Part shown: positions 1 to 8,708 of the stretch, piece by piece
How the letters are laid out: each line of letters starts with the position of its first letter
How positions within the stretch are numbered: the first letter of the stretch is position 1
DNA from: Deltaproteobacteria bacterium
Lineage (GTDB): Bacteria > Desulfobacterota > Desulfobacteria > Desulfobacterales > JAUVGT01
Direction: 5' to 3'
NCBI GenBank assembly: GCA_030593645.1
Contig: JAUVGT010000021.1
Span: forward strand, 1 to 22,194
Length of the DNA: 22,194 nt
Translations under genes and position numbers: made by a program
Notes under the pieces: generated by a model
What the model saw: only the letters and a program-made list of their open reading frames with translations
What the model was told of the DNA's origin: nothing
Databases searched by the model: none

Positions 1-1
1 A

Positions 2-142
2 AATCACGGTGAACCCGTCAGTATCAAAAGAGTTAGGCAATTACGGATACAAATCCAAAATGAACTCCGTGATTTCGGCAGCTCTACAGATTCATATTTG
101 TTCAAAGAACAAAAACGGAATCGGTTACATGCAAGAACCTAA
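2..142 (+). CDS. Possible 3' end of an upstream gene (partial, unknown)
   Basis: The frame starting at base 2 is open to a TAA at 140-142 and would give the last 46 residues of a protein whose start lies outside the window. The tail is charged and ends NRLHART, with a helical-looking stretch rich in Arg, Gln and Glu. I do not recognise a family. A second frame is also open here (to TAA at 159-161), so the choice of frame is uncertain. If real, the gene sits directly upstream of the Cas6-RT-Cas1 gene and may belong to the same CRISPR operon. Confidence 0.25.
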   Translation, partial: NHGEPVSIKRVRQLRIQIQNELRDFGSSTDSYLFKEQKRNRLHART

Positions 143-297
143 CCGGACATTACTGGGTTAAACTACCTGAATTAATATTCCTGAGTATAAGATTAAGGGC
201 TCTGGAACCTATCAACAATCTGCCTCACTATCACGGCCCCCAATGGAATGCCTTACTGCGATCGGCTATCAAACCCTATTTCTCTCCGAAAGACAGT
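143..297 (+). other. Probable N-terminal extension of the Cas6 domain, upstream of the first ATG
   Basis: The frame of the Cas6-RT-Cas1 gene has no stop between 73 and 298. Translation from ~181 gives LSIRLRALEPINN followed by LPHYHGPQWNALLRSAIKP. The IRLRALEP and HYHG..W..LLR patterns are what a Cas6 N-terminal strand and helix look like. There is no ATG, GTG or TTG in this stretch; CTG at 181 and ATA at 175 are the only near-cognate codons, and no clear Shine-Dalgarno sequence precedes them. Either a rare start codon is used, or a frameshift or sequence error separates the domain from its true start. Confidence 0.55.
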
Positions 298-3009
298 ATG
301 GCCAAACTGGGCATCTGGGTCCATCCTGTAGAAACCCGTGTTGTATCATATGATGCCGGTGATCCCATGCATCTCGGTCTTACATTTCCGGCCTGCCATT
401 TAGAAGTCATGGTAAAAATGCTGGCTAACTTCAATCACATACGGGTGGCAGAGGGTCATTTAAGGCCGGGTAAAACCATCTGCATAGAGGATGTCCGGTG
501 TCGAATTAGCAATCAGACAATCCTTTCATTTCCGCCGATCACCTCCCTTAGTAATGTGAGCGACCATCAGACAGAAAATTTACAGTCACTGACCCACTCA
601 CAGCCATCTCCTAAACCTTTTTTAAAATCGGACACGGACGAGCTCAATTCATTAATGACGGCAGATGATCAAAAAACCGGCTGTCTCAAATCAGAACTGC
701 TCGAATCAGAGATCGACGCTTTGATGAAGCTGGAATCTTTTACCCTTCTGTTATATACGCCCTTAAGGCTCTTTCGCCCTAAAAATCATAAAAAAAAGGG
801 CCATAATCACTGTGATTCAGAATTTTTCTTCGAAAACAAGGGTTTTGGAACCAAAGCGCTGACGCATTTCATGAGCCGGATACCGCTCACAGATGCCAAA
901 CTGCCTGCTGGATCTAAACTCTCCATTTCAGGCGGCGAATTAACCTGGCTCGACAATAGTTACGGCCGCTACCGTACACCTATGGGTGGCACCACCGGTA
1001 TTCTATTTGTCAGGGGCAAACCGAATGAAAACGAAGCTTTCTGTCTGACAGCCGGACAGTATCTGGGTGTTGGAAAAAACAGGACATTTGGACTGGGATT
1101 CTACCATATACCTGAGCTCGACACTGTTCGCAGGATTAAACCATTAAAACGAGCCAGGACACTTCTGGATCGAGCTTTTAAAATCAATCATCTGCGAGCA
1201 TCCCGTGACAAACTCCCCAATTCGTCGCCCGGTCCGGATGGATTGACGCTCAGTGATATCAAAAAAGCCGGAACACGGCTTCTTATTAAAACGTCGTATT
1301 CAGTGATAATGGGAACTTTTTGCCAGGGACCGACAACCAGTTATCGCCGGTCTAAAAGTACCGGCGGATTTAGGGATATAACCGTACAGAATACTGTTGA
1401 TAAAATGGTTCAACGCGCTATAGCCGATTTTTTGTCTCCCATTGCTGAACAAATCCTTTCAAGTTCCGCCTATGCTTTTCGCAGGGGATTGAACCGAAAA
1501 GGGGCTGCCTCAGCGTTAAAAAAAACGTTGTCAGAAGGATATTGTACGGGCATTAAGGCCGATATCGCTTCGTTTTTCAATTCAGTTGATATAACGATTC
1601 TTGGAAATATTCTGAGAGGGCTTTTACCATTTGACCCGCTTCCTGAAAGAATAATCACCTGGCTTGAAGGTATACAATCTTCAGAAATCAAGGGCTTGCC
1701 CCAGGGCAGTCCCCTTTCACCGGTATTAAGTAACCTGTACCTGGACAAATTTGATAAAACCATGAACAACGCCGGTGCCAGACTGATTCGCTACTGTGAT
1801 GATTTTGTGGCCCTGTTTAAAGATGATACCGATTTTCAGCCAGGCATGACTAAGATCGAAGACACCCTGGCGGGGTTAAACCTGACTCTCAAGGTCGATA
1901 AAACTGTTAAAGTGATACCGGACAAACCCATTAAATTTCTCGGTTATCTGGTATCGGCTGGTGAAATAGTACCGGCCAAAAAAGAACAACTCAACGAGGT
2001 AGATGAATGGATGCCAGTTTTTAGAGACGAATGGCTATCCGGACATCCGGTGTATTTGTCTTCCCTTTCCCGTGGAGCCTATTCCAGTGGTCCATACCTT
2101 GTGGTTAAAGACGATAGTGGAAAAACCGAAAAGATCCCATGGAGCCGCATCAGTCGGATGGTAGTTATTGGCCGTGCCTCTTTTAGCGGGGGTATTGTAT
2201 ATAGATCCGTCAGGGAAGAAATCCCTGTGAGTTTCATCGATGTAATGGGCCATAGTCGAGGCCATCTTTTTCCTACATCTTTCGAACTTGAAGACCTTGC
2301 ATTGCTTCAGTATCAAAAAGGTGAGGATAAACTATTTTGTCTGAATTTGGCCAGGGAGATCATTTCAGCCCAGATTCACAATCGGCATGTAATTCTTCGG
2401 CGTAACAATGCTGCCTCTGAAAAAATGAAGAATTTGATAAGAAAATCAGCACAAGCGGATACCCTGGATCAACTTAGGGGATTTGAAGGTTCAGCAGCCA
2501 GAATCTATTTCAGTCAACTGGCTTCACTGGTCAAACCTTTTGAATTTAAAAAACGTATATACCATCCTCCGGATGGACCGGTTAATGCCATGCTCTCTCT
2601 GGGTTATACGCTGCTTTATAATCGCGTGGCCTCAGTTCTACGTAATAAAGGTTTCAATCCACGTATCGGGTTTTACCACCAGCGACGTGGCATGCACTTT
2701 GCCCTGGCGTCTGACTTAATGGAGAATTTACGTCATTTGGTTGAAAGAGTTGTATTATCTCTGATCCACCGAAGGGAAATCCAGCCATGTGATTTTAAGC
2801 TTGGTCATCGTAATGGACGTAATGATTGCCGATTACTTGGGAGGGGTTTCCGAAAATTTATCCAAGGATTCGAGCGTACAATGGCCATTAAATTTTCCTA
2901 TCATGGTGGTGAAAAAATGAGTGGTAATACCTACCTTGATGAAATGGCAGATGAGTATAGAAGAACGCTAAAGCTCGAAATACCTTTTAAGACATTGAGA
3001 ATCGATTAA
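298..3009 (+). CDS. cas1: Cas6-reverse transcriptase-Cas1 fusion protein
   Basis: This is a fused CRISPR adaptation protein with three parts. Residues 1-270 look like Cas6 (crRNA-processing RAMP fold) and end in a Gly-rich loop, GQYLGVGKNRTFGLGF, at about 253. Residues ~290-570 are a reverse transcriptase of the group II intron-like type: motif A Asp422 (KADIASFF), the GLPQGSPLSPVLSNLYLD block, and catalytic YCDD at 499-502. Residues ~583-903 are Cas1, with the metal-binding set Glu730 (FEGSAARIYF), His794 (GFYHQRR), Asp806 and Glu809 all present. In studied relatives such fusions integrate new spacers, including from RNA. The chosen start is the first ATG, but the frame stays open upstream to 73 and the upstream residues look like a Cas6 N-terminus, so the real protein is probably longer with a non-ATG start. 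cas2 follows after one base. Confidence 0.93.
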   Translation: MAKLGIWVHPVETRVVSYDAGDPMHLGLTFPACHLEVMVKMLANFNHIRVAEGHLRPGKTICIEDVRCRISNQTILSFPPITSLSNVSDHQTENLQSLTHSQPSPKPFLKSDTDELNSLMTADDQKTGCLKSELLESEIDALMKLESFTLLLYTPLRLFRPKNHKKKGHNHCDSEFFFENKGFGTKALTHFMSRIPLTDAKLPAGSKLSISGGELTWLDNSYGRYRTPMGGTTGILFVRGKPNENEAFCLTAGQYLGVGKNRTFGLGFYHIPELDTVRRIKPLKRARTLLDRAFKINHLRASRDKLPNSSPGPDGLTLSDIKKAGTRLLIKTSYSVIMGTFCQGPTTSYRRSKSTGGFRDITVQNTVDKMVQRAIADFLSPIAEQILSSSAYAFRRGLNRKGAASALKKTLSEGYCTGIKADIASFFNSVDITILGNILRGLLPFDPLPERIITWLEGIQSSEIKGLPQGSPLSPVLSNLYLDKFDKTMNNAGARLIRYCDDFVALFKDDTDFQPGMTKIEDTLAGLNLTLKVDKTVKVIPDKPIKFLGYLVSAGEIVPAKKEQLNEVDEWMPVFRDEWLSGHPVYLSSLSRGAYSSGPYLVVKDDSGKTEKIPWSRISRMVVIGRASFSGGIVYRSVREEIPVSFIDVMGHSRGHLFPTSFELEDLALLQYQKGEDKLFCLNLAREIISAQIHNRHVILRRNNAASEKMKNLIRKSAQADTLDQLRGFEGSAARIYFSQLASLVKPFEFKKRIYHPPDGPVNAMLSLGYTLLYNRVASVLRNKGFNPRIGFYHQRRGMHFALASDLMENLRHLVERVVLSLIHRREIQPCDFKLGHRNGRNDCRLLGRGFRKFIQGFERTMAIKFSYHGGEKMSGNTYLDEMADEYRRTLKLEIPFKTLRID

Positions 3010-3010
3010 A

Positions 3011-3274
3011 ATGTTATGCATCGTCACTTATGATATCAAAGTAAATAAAATTCGGACAAAACTGGTTCGCTACCTGGTGAAAAGGAAAGGTATCAGACTT
3101 CAAAAATCTGTGTTTGCTGTCTTAGTCGAACGGCATGTTTTCAAACTGTTTCTTAATGATATCAGGAAAATTACCGGGGAAAAGGATTTGTTAGCTGTAT
3201 TCAGGCTGTGTAAGGGATGCCAAAAAAATGCAATTCAGCTAACCGAGGATGAAAAGCCTGTTTTCATTTTCTAA
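3011..3274 (+). CDS. cas2: CRISPR-associated endonuclease Cas2
   Basis: This 87-residue protein has the usual Cas2 size and ferredoxin-like pattern. It opens with a hydrophobic strand ending in the conserved Asp (LCIVTYDI, Asp8), then an Arg/Lys-rich helix (NKIRTKLVRYLVK), and a second strand beginning LQKSVFAVLV. Cas2 forms the central dimer of the Cas1-Cas2 spacer integrase; here its partner is the fused Cas1. The start is one base past the stop of the fusion gene, so the two are translationally linked. The CRISPR leader begins right after its stop, which places the adaptation genes on the leader side of the array. Confidence 0.93.
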   Translation: MLCIVTYDIKVNKIRTKLVRYLVKRKGIRLQKSVFAVLVERHVFKLFLNDIRKITGEKDLLAVFRLCKGCQKNAIQLTEDEKPVFIF

Positions 3275-3582
3275 AACTTTTTAAGACCTTAATTTATATA
3301 TTGACTTACAATGAAGAAACCAGTAACTATTTGATACGACATCACAAACTTCGTCATTTCCCTGGTCATAGATGATAGCCGGCATAGGTGAAAATGACAG
3401 CCAAACGGCTGTTCCGTTCTTTGAAAAAAGCCATAGGTTCTCGGAAGATAATTAAAACAAGGGGTTATCCCCGATGAAAAGCATGATTTTACGTTGAAAT
3501 GATGCTTTGGGGAACAAAGTGTGCGAGGTTCTCGGAAACGGCCTTCAAACCAATTGATATTTAATGAAATTTGAAGGGTACT
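3275..3582 (+). promoter_or_regulatory. CRISPR leader
   Basis: This is the 308 bp non-coding, AT-rich stretch between cas2 and the first repeat. It holds a 12 bp direct repeat, AGGTTCTCGGAA, at 3435-3446 and 3526-3537 (91 bp apart), a small hairpin GGGGTTATCCCC near 3460-3472, and an 8 bp inverted repeat CCTTCAAA/TTTGAAGG (3542-3549 and 3570-3577) that ends 5 bp before the first repeat. The array's degenerate repeat lies at the far end, consistent with this being the leader side. A promoter for the pre-crRNA is expected here, but I cannot assign its boxes. Confidence 0.75.
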
Positions 3583-4715
3583 GTCGAAAAATGGCTTCCA
3601 CTTGGAAGGGCTACGACTTTCTTAGTGTTGCGCAACGCTACTAAGTAGTAGCGTCGAAAAATGGCTTCCACTTGGAAGGGCTACGACGTCGTCTGTTTAC
3701 CAAGGCATAAGCGTTGTAAAAAGTCGAAAAATGGCTTCCACTTGGAAGGGCTACGACATATAATACCCAAAAAAATCCACCCCAGACTATAGTCGAAAAA
3801 TGGCTTCCACTTGGAAGGGCTACGACTTTCTGTTGCCTTATAATAAACTTTTGTAACAATGCGTCGAAAAATGGCTTCCACTTGGAAGGGCTACGACATA
3901 ACGTTTTTTTGTATTTCATGGTACCTCCAGTCGAAAAATGGCTTCCACTTGGAAGGGCTACGACGTTCAAAACCTTGCCAGCTCTGCTTATCGTCTCGCG
4001 TCGAAAAATGGCTTCCACTTGGAAGGGCTACGACTAACCACCAATTACAACCTTTTGGTTGCTCCGCCGTCGAAAAATGGCTTCCACTTGGAAGGGCTAC
4101 GACAATGCACGATCTTCTTCGGCAACATCTTTGTGTCGAAAAATGGCTTCCACTTGGAAGGGCTACGACTATTTTAAAGCTAGCTATCTGTTAACTATTT
4201 GTCGAAAAATGGCTTCCACTTGGAAGGGCTACGACATTAATGATAACAAAAAATCTTTATCACTCCACGTCGAAAAATGGCTTCCACTTGGAAGGGCTAC
4301 GACTTAATCCGACTTGATATACTTCTTTTTTATCGAGTCGAAAAATGGCTTCCACTTGGAAGGGCTACGACTTTTGCGCCAACTTTTCCAAGCTACTGCT
4401 ACCGTCGAAAAATGGCTTCCACTTGGAAGGGCTACGACTTTTTATGCCCACTCATTTAATTTATTTATCAAGCGTCGAAAAATGGCTTCCACTTGGAAGG
4501 GCTACGACATTTATACGGCAAAGACCCTGAATGATTTTTGCCGGTCGAAAAATGGCTTCCACTTGGAAGGGCTACGACTCAACACACATTACATTAGACC
4601 AACTATCTTTCTGTCGAAAAATGGCTTCCACTTGGAAGGGCTACGACAAATGCCGTATTTAAATGTTGCCGGTTTACCTAGTCGAAAAATGTCTTCCACT
4701 TGGAAGGGCTACGAC
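3583..4715 (+). CRISPR. CRISPR array, 17 repeats and 16 spacers
   Basis: The 35 bp repeat begins GTCGAAAAATGGCTTCC and ends GGAAGGGCTACGAC. Repeats start at 3583, 3653, 3723, 3792, 3863, 3930, 4000, 4069, 4135, 4201, 4269, 4337, 4404, 4474, 4544, 4613 and 4681. Spacers are 31-36 bp and all differ. Each repeat has matching ends (GTCG/CGAC) and an internal stem CTTCC-ACTT-GGAAG, suited to Cas6 cleavage. All repeats are identical except the last, which has a G-to-T change (AAATGTCTTCC), marking the old, leader-distal end. Transcription is therefore expected on the + strand from the leader next to cas2. Repeat class and neighbours fit a type III system. Confidence 0.98.
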
Positions 4716-4814
4716 TCTTCCCATCCGACATTGATCCAGAATGGCTCCCATTAGGCAAGATAATGGAGTTGTTCTACCTTTTTATTTCATTAATTAAATT
4801 GAGAGGTACTAACA
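4716..4814 (+). promoter_or_regulatory. Short intergenic region after the array, ribosome site of the CARF nuclease
   Basis: Ninety-nine bases separate the last repeat from the next gene. The end is AT-rich (around 4780-4800) and carries the ribosome site GAGAGG at about 4801-4806, 9 bp before the ATG at 4815. No clear terminator closes the array here, so the nuclease gene could be read through from the array or from a local promoter I cannot pin down. Confidence 0.4.
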
Positions 4815-6980
4815 ATGAGCACATTGTTTACAATGGTAGGAAGACAGCCGGGCGCGATAGCGTCTACTGCTAAGACGCTGATGCTGAATGATGAAAATCT
4901 GCAAGAAATCATTCTTATGCCCAGCCGGACAACCAAACTGGAGGCAGAACGGCTGGAGTCTTATCTAAACCTGCTAAACCCGTCCTTAAAAGTGATACCC
5001 AGGCAAATTGAAACTCAGTTTCCAAATAAATTGTCCGATGATCCGTTTCCGTGGGAACTGATTAATGAATATACTTCAGATAAAAAACTTTCGACACCAA
5101 TATATTTCGATATCTCTCCAGGACTTAACTACCTGGTTGCCCTAAACTCGTACTTTCTTAAAATGGATGATGTGGATGTTAAGCCGATTTACGCCGATTA
5201 CAAACACCTTTACGTTTTGGATGGTTCAGCACAGTGGAATCTTGAAAATATCGGTTTCAGAGAGTTACTGGACCTTCACCAGATAACGGCTGATAAATAT
5301 CCGACTCCATCAAACCAAACCGTCTGCAATACCCGAATTACCGGCGATCATCGTTCGGTCAAATTAAAAATCGCAAGAGAACGCTATGGTCGTCTGCATG
5401 GAACGCGTGATATTCTGTTGGATGATGAAAATGCTGATTCATCTGCTATTAAACAAAAGGTACGCGATATTGTTGCTATCAATAAATCCTCCCAGGCACT
5501 GAATAACCTGCGGATATTTTTTCAAGTGATTACAAATCAAAAACGCGCTGTTAAACGACTTGCTGTACACAATATCCGAACAGTATTTTTAGAAGTACAT
5601 TCAGAGGGATTCCATAGTGATCCTACAGGTTTTATAGAAAAAATTCAGAAGTACTGGACTGAAGGGCTCGAAACAGCACCGGGACGGAAAGCTCCGCGGG
5701 ATGATCAGAATATTCTGGGACTCCTGGAAAAGCCCAAAGAACTGACACCCGGAATAATCAAAGATAATCGATGGACCGGGAAAAAGTTAATCACATCCCT
5801 CGGCAATGATGCCAGCGCAACACTCGTAGCCGCATTTACACATCAGCCAACTGAAATGATCATACTTGTGGATCGGAATACTCCTTATGTCCGCACAATT
5901 GCCGATAGGATCGCTCAAATGATCAATCACTTCCCGATGAAAAGGGTCGTTTTCTGGCCTGTTGATATTAAGGGAGAGATCACGGATAAGGAAGAATTGG
6001 AACAAGAGCTTATCAAAGATATGTGGATTGCGAACGTGTCTCCCGGGACCAAGGCCCAGGCCTGGCAGGTGGCTCGTTTGCCAAACGTAGAACTCTGGTC
6101 ACTGCTGAACCAAAGAAAAGCGGCTATGCCGCTGAGTCAAAGGAATGCTAATCCACGTCACTATCAACTTGCTCCCATTTTAGTTCAGGCAGGGATTTTA
6201 CAAGGTCAGCCGATCATAAATGATACCTCTCCTTTTGGTGAGTCGGTAAAAATTTCAAAAAGATCCAGAAACGAAAGCATCTCTTTTGACAGCCTAATTG
6301 AGAGGAAAGACTTTCTGATAAATTTTATGCGAGTAGTTGCATATCGGACACGTAAACATCGTTATGGTAATATAGTTTACCCCGATAAATGGAAACCCGG
6401 CAGCACATTCCCTATAAACAAGAAAGCTTCTACAGGGGATAAGTTTATCCGTTGCATTAGAGTGGATACTGCCCGCGAAGAGATTGAGTTTGAAGCAACG
6501 TATAATAAAAACAAACAAACCGGTGTGATACACAGTCCGCCAAACAGCGGTCAGTGGCTTGAAGAACCTGTAGCAGCTGCATTTATGGCTGCCGGAGGGA
6601 AAAATATTACCGATGCCCGTATCAGCATTAAATGGCCCTGGACTGGAGATTCAGGCAGTGAAAGCTTTGCACGAACCGAGCTGGATGTTATTTTGATCTG
6701 GAAAAGCAGCTATCTTGTCGTATCATGCAAAAGTTCACCACCTCCTGAAAAACTTAAACGTGATCGAACTGAAATCATGGCTGAAGCCAGGGAAGGATTT
6801 GGTCGATTTGCAATACCTGTCATTGTACGGGCTGGAATTAAAAAATCAAAGGCAGAACAGATTGCCAGGGACAGCATATATAGAGAACCACTGGAGATTG
6901 GCATGTGCCTGTTAAACCAGTCCGGTCTGTTAGGCGATCTCATTGACGAATACTTATCCAAAAAGCAAACATTTCCATAG
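4815..6980 (+). CDS. Can1-like double-CARF nuclease (type III CRISPR ancillary effector)
   Basis: The 721-residue protein has a duplicated sensor-plus-nuclease layout. Residues ~1-160 form a CARF domain (start LFTMVGRQPGAIAST; ligand-loop-like DISPGLN at 99-105). Residues ~170-315 are a linker or nuclease-like domain I cannot define. A second CARF spans ~320-450 (LITSLGNDASATLVAAF at ~325; NVSPGTKAQAW at 407). Residues ~490-720 resemble a PD-(D/E)XK nuclease: GQWLEEP at 579, ELDVILIW with Asp624, and SCK ending at Lys639. Two CARFs in one chain with a C-terminal nuclease match Can1, which nicks DNA when bound to cyclic tetra-adenylate made by Cas10. Odd point: the acidic residue expected two before the catalytic Lys is Ser637. 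It lies between the array and a second CARF protein. Card1/Can2 is the main alternative but has only one CARF and about half this length. Confidence 0.8.
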   Translation: MSTLFTMVGRQPGAIASTAKTLMLNDENLQEIILMPSRTTKLEAERLESYLNLLNPSLKVIPRQIETQFPNKLSDDPFPWELINEYTSDKKLSTPIYFDISPGLNYLVALNSYFLKMDDVDVKPIYADYKHLYVLDGSAQWNLENIGFRELLDLHQITADKYPTPSNQTVCNTRITGDHRSVKLKIARERYGRLHGTRDILLDDENADSSAIKQKVRDIVAINKSSQALNNLRIFFQVITNQKRAVKRLAVHNIRTVFLEVHSEGFHSDPTGFIEKIQKYWTEGLETAPGRKAPRDDQNILGLLEKPKELTPGIIKDNRWTGKKLITSLGNDASATLVAAFTHQPTEMIILVDRNTPYVRTIADRIAQMINHFPMKRVVFWPVDIKGEITDKEELEQELIKDMWIANVSPGTKAQAWQVARLPNVELWSLLNQRKAAMPLSQRNANPRHYQLAPILVQAGILQGQPIINDTSPFGESVKISKRSRNESISFDSLIERKDFLINFMRVVAYRTRKHRYGNIVYPDKWKPGSTFPINKKASTGDKFIRCIRVDTAREEIEFEATYNKNKQTGVIHSPPNSGQWLEEPVAAAFMAAGGKNITDARISIKWPWTGDSGSESFARTELDVILIWKSSYLVVSCKSSPPPEKLKRDRTEIMAEAREGFGRFAIPVIVRAGIKKSKAEQIARDSIYREPLEIGMCLLNQSGLLGDLIDEYLSKKQTFP

Positions 6981-7191
6981 AAGCTATCTCAAAAAAGTCT
7001 TGAACCTGTTTCGAATTAATGTAATAGCAAAATAGCGGAATTCAGAGAATCATTTGCAAACCTGTTTCCGGCCTCCGCCGGAATAGTAAAAAGAAGTAAA
7101 AAAAATTTTAAAGATGTCAACAATGTCGTTAATGAATCAATAATATATTTATGATAAACGGTATCCGGTTAATAGGAGATAAAACTCTACG
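6981..7191. repeat. Intergenic region with a perfect hairpin
   Basis: This 211 bp gap separates the two CARF genes. It contains a perfect 7 bp stem, TTCCGGC-CTCC-GCCGGAA, at 7066-7083, which could end transcription of the nuclease gene, although no T run follows it. The last part is AT-rich and leads to the ribosome site TAGGAGAT at about 7173-7180, so a promoter for the activator gene is likely in 7090-7170 but cannot be defined by eye. Confidence 0.4.
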
Positions 7192-8706
7192 ATGAACATT
7201 TCCAAAATCCAAAAAGTATTATTGTCTTTTATCGGGATGCAAGATCCTGGCTATTCCAAAGAAAAAAATGGGCCCATGGTTGATGGCCCGATTTTGAGCC
7301 TTCTTTCCGCAAGAAATGAATTTACCGATGTTATTCTGCTCCATACACCGGAGGAGGAGATGCAGGATAAAGGCGAAAAAATTGTTTCAATGATTAAAAA
7401 GCGTTTTAACATCCAGGCACAACACCTCAGTCTTCCCATTGATGATCCCACCCATTATGAAAGCATCTTAAACGCTTTAAGACAGGCATATTCGGACCTT
7501 GAAAAAAAAATGGACGATGTCGATTTTTCCATAGTGGTATCTTCCGGAACCAGCCAGATGCAGACATGCTGGTTATTGCTGGTGGCCAGCGGAGAAATCC
7601 GGGCGGACCTTATTCAGATACGAGAGGGTAAACACGTTACAAAGGACCGATCCCTGGTTACCGAAATCAATCCATGGTCACAGGAATTTCCGGATATCCA
7701 AAAAAAACAACTGAAATTGGTTGATATACCCGAATTAACCGATCAGGAGGTAGAAGCGGCTATCCGCGAATCCGGTATTGTAGGCACACATCCCAAGCTG
7801 ATGGACGCTTTACAAATCGGAGCGCGATCCACCCTCTACCACGCAGTACCGGTTCTGATTTTAGGTGAACGGGGGACCGGTAAAGAACTGGTGGCCGATT
7901 ATATCCACAAAATCAGTAAACGCCGTGATAAAAAAATGATTCCTTTTCACTGCGGGGCAATCGTTGAAACGTTGGCCGAAAGCACTCTGTTCGGCTACAA
8001 ACGGGGTTCCTTTACCGGTGCAAATGACGACAGAGACGGCCTTTTCGATGCCGCGGACGGCGGAACCCTTTTTTTGGATGAAATCGGGGAAATGCCGATA
8101 AACATTCAGGCAAAACTACTCCGGGTTCTTCAAAACAGTGAAATCACGCCGATAGGCGAAACAATGCCTCACCGCGTAAATGTTCGCTTGATCACAGCGA
8201 CCAACCAGAATCTTAAAGACGAAGAGAAATTCAGGCAGGATCTTTACGACCGCATTTCAAAAATTATCGTGAACCTGCCGCCATTAAGGGTAAGAAGGAG
8301 TGACATCCCGGCCCTGGCAATCCATTTTTTGGAAGAATTTAACAATATCAACCATACAAAAAAGAAGCTGTCCCCCAAAACACTTTCAGAAATTATCCAT
8401 TACCCCTGGAAAGGAAACATACGTGAACTCCAAAACGCTGTCGAAAGTGCAGCGATTTCTACGGCCGGGGATGATATAGACAGTGCGATTTTAATGCAGG
8501 CCGATATTTCCAATGAAAACAATATGGACATAATCACACCGGAGCCTTACGATGGTTTCTCGATGGATGACTGCATCGAAGAAGTCCGGAGACAACTGTA
8601 TGAAAAAGCAATCCAATTATCTAAAAACGATACCCAGGCAGCGGCTCTTATTGGAAAAACTTCCACCGCTGTGGCCGATGCCAAAAAAAAATATAATATC
8701 AAGTAG
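7192..8706 (+). CDS. RtcR-like CARF / sigma-54-dependent transcriptional activator
   Basis: This is a bacterial enhancer-binding protein of 504 residues, close to the ~530 of E. coli RtcR. Residues 1-~185 form a CARF-like sensor with the ligand-loop pattern SSGTSQMQT at 117-125. Residues ~200-430 are the sigma-54 AAA+ domain: Walker A GERGTGKE at 225-232, the sigma-54 contact loop GSFTGA at 272-277 (canonical GAFTGA), Walker B GGTLFLDE with Asp296-Glu297, and the arginine-finger region LYDRIS. The last ~30 residues (KNDTQAAALIGKTSTAVADA) form a Fis-type helix-turn-helix. RtcR senses RNA-end signals through its CARF domain and switches on rtcBA RNA repair. Here no rtcB or rtcA follows. Instead the next bases hold a candidate binding site and a sigma-54 promoter, so the activator very likely controls the operons downstream. 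It sits beside a CARF nuclease, so cyclic oligoadenylate is a plausible ligand. Confidence 0.92.
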   Translation: MNISKIQKVLLSFIGMQDPGYSKEKNGPMVDGPILSLLSARNEFTDVILLHTPEEEMQDKGEKIVSMIKKRFNIQAQHLSLPIDDPTHYESILNALRQAYSDLEKKMDDVDFSIVVSSGTSQMQTCWLLLVASGEIRADLIQIREGKHVTKDRSLVTEINPWSQEFPDIQKKQLKLVDIPELTDQEVEAAIRESGIVGTHPKLMDALQIGARSTLYHAVPVLILGERGTGKELVADYIHKISKRRDKKMIPFHCGAIVETLAESTLFGYKRGSFTGANDDRDGLFDAADGGTLFLDEIGEMPINIQAKLLRVLQNSEITPIGETMPHRVNVRLITATNQNLKDEEKFRQDLYDRISKIIVNLPPLRVRRSDIPALAIHFLEEFNNINHTKKKLSPKTLSEIIHYPWKGNIRELQNAVESAAISTAGDDIDSAILMQADISNENNMDIITPEPYDGFSMDDCIEEVRRQLYEKAIQLSKNDTQAAALIGKTSTAVADAKKKYNIK

Positions 8707-8708
8707 AC

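Noticed and set aside
3641..4754. Several open frames on both strands across 3641-4754 coding repeated SKNGFHLEGLR-like units
   Set aside because: They are translations of the CRISPR repeats, which happen to lack stops in some frames. They have no ribosome sites and the protein repeats follow the DNA repeat period.
4733..4767. A possible 18th, decayed CRISPR repeat (AGAATGGCTCCCATTAGG resembles the repeat core)
   Set aside because: About 16 of 22 core bases match, but the preceding spacer would be only 17 bp and the ends are not kept. Could be decay with a deletion or chance; not counted in the array.
7066..7083. Hairpin TTCCGGC-CTCC-GCCGGAA as terminator of the CARF nuclease gene
   Set aside because: The stem is perfect but no T run follows on either strand, so I list it only as an inverted repeat in the gap.
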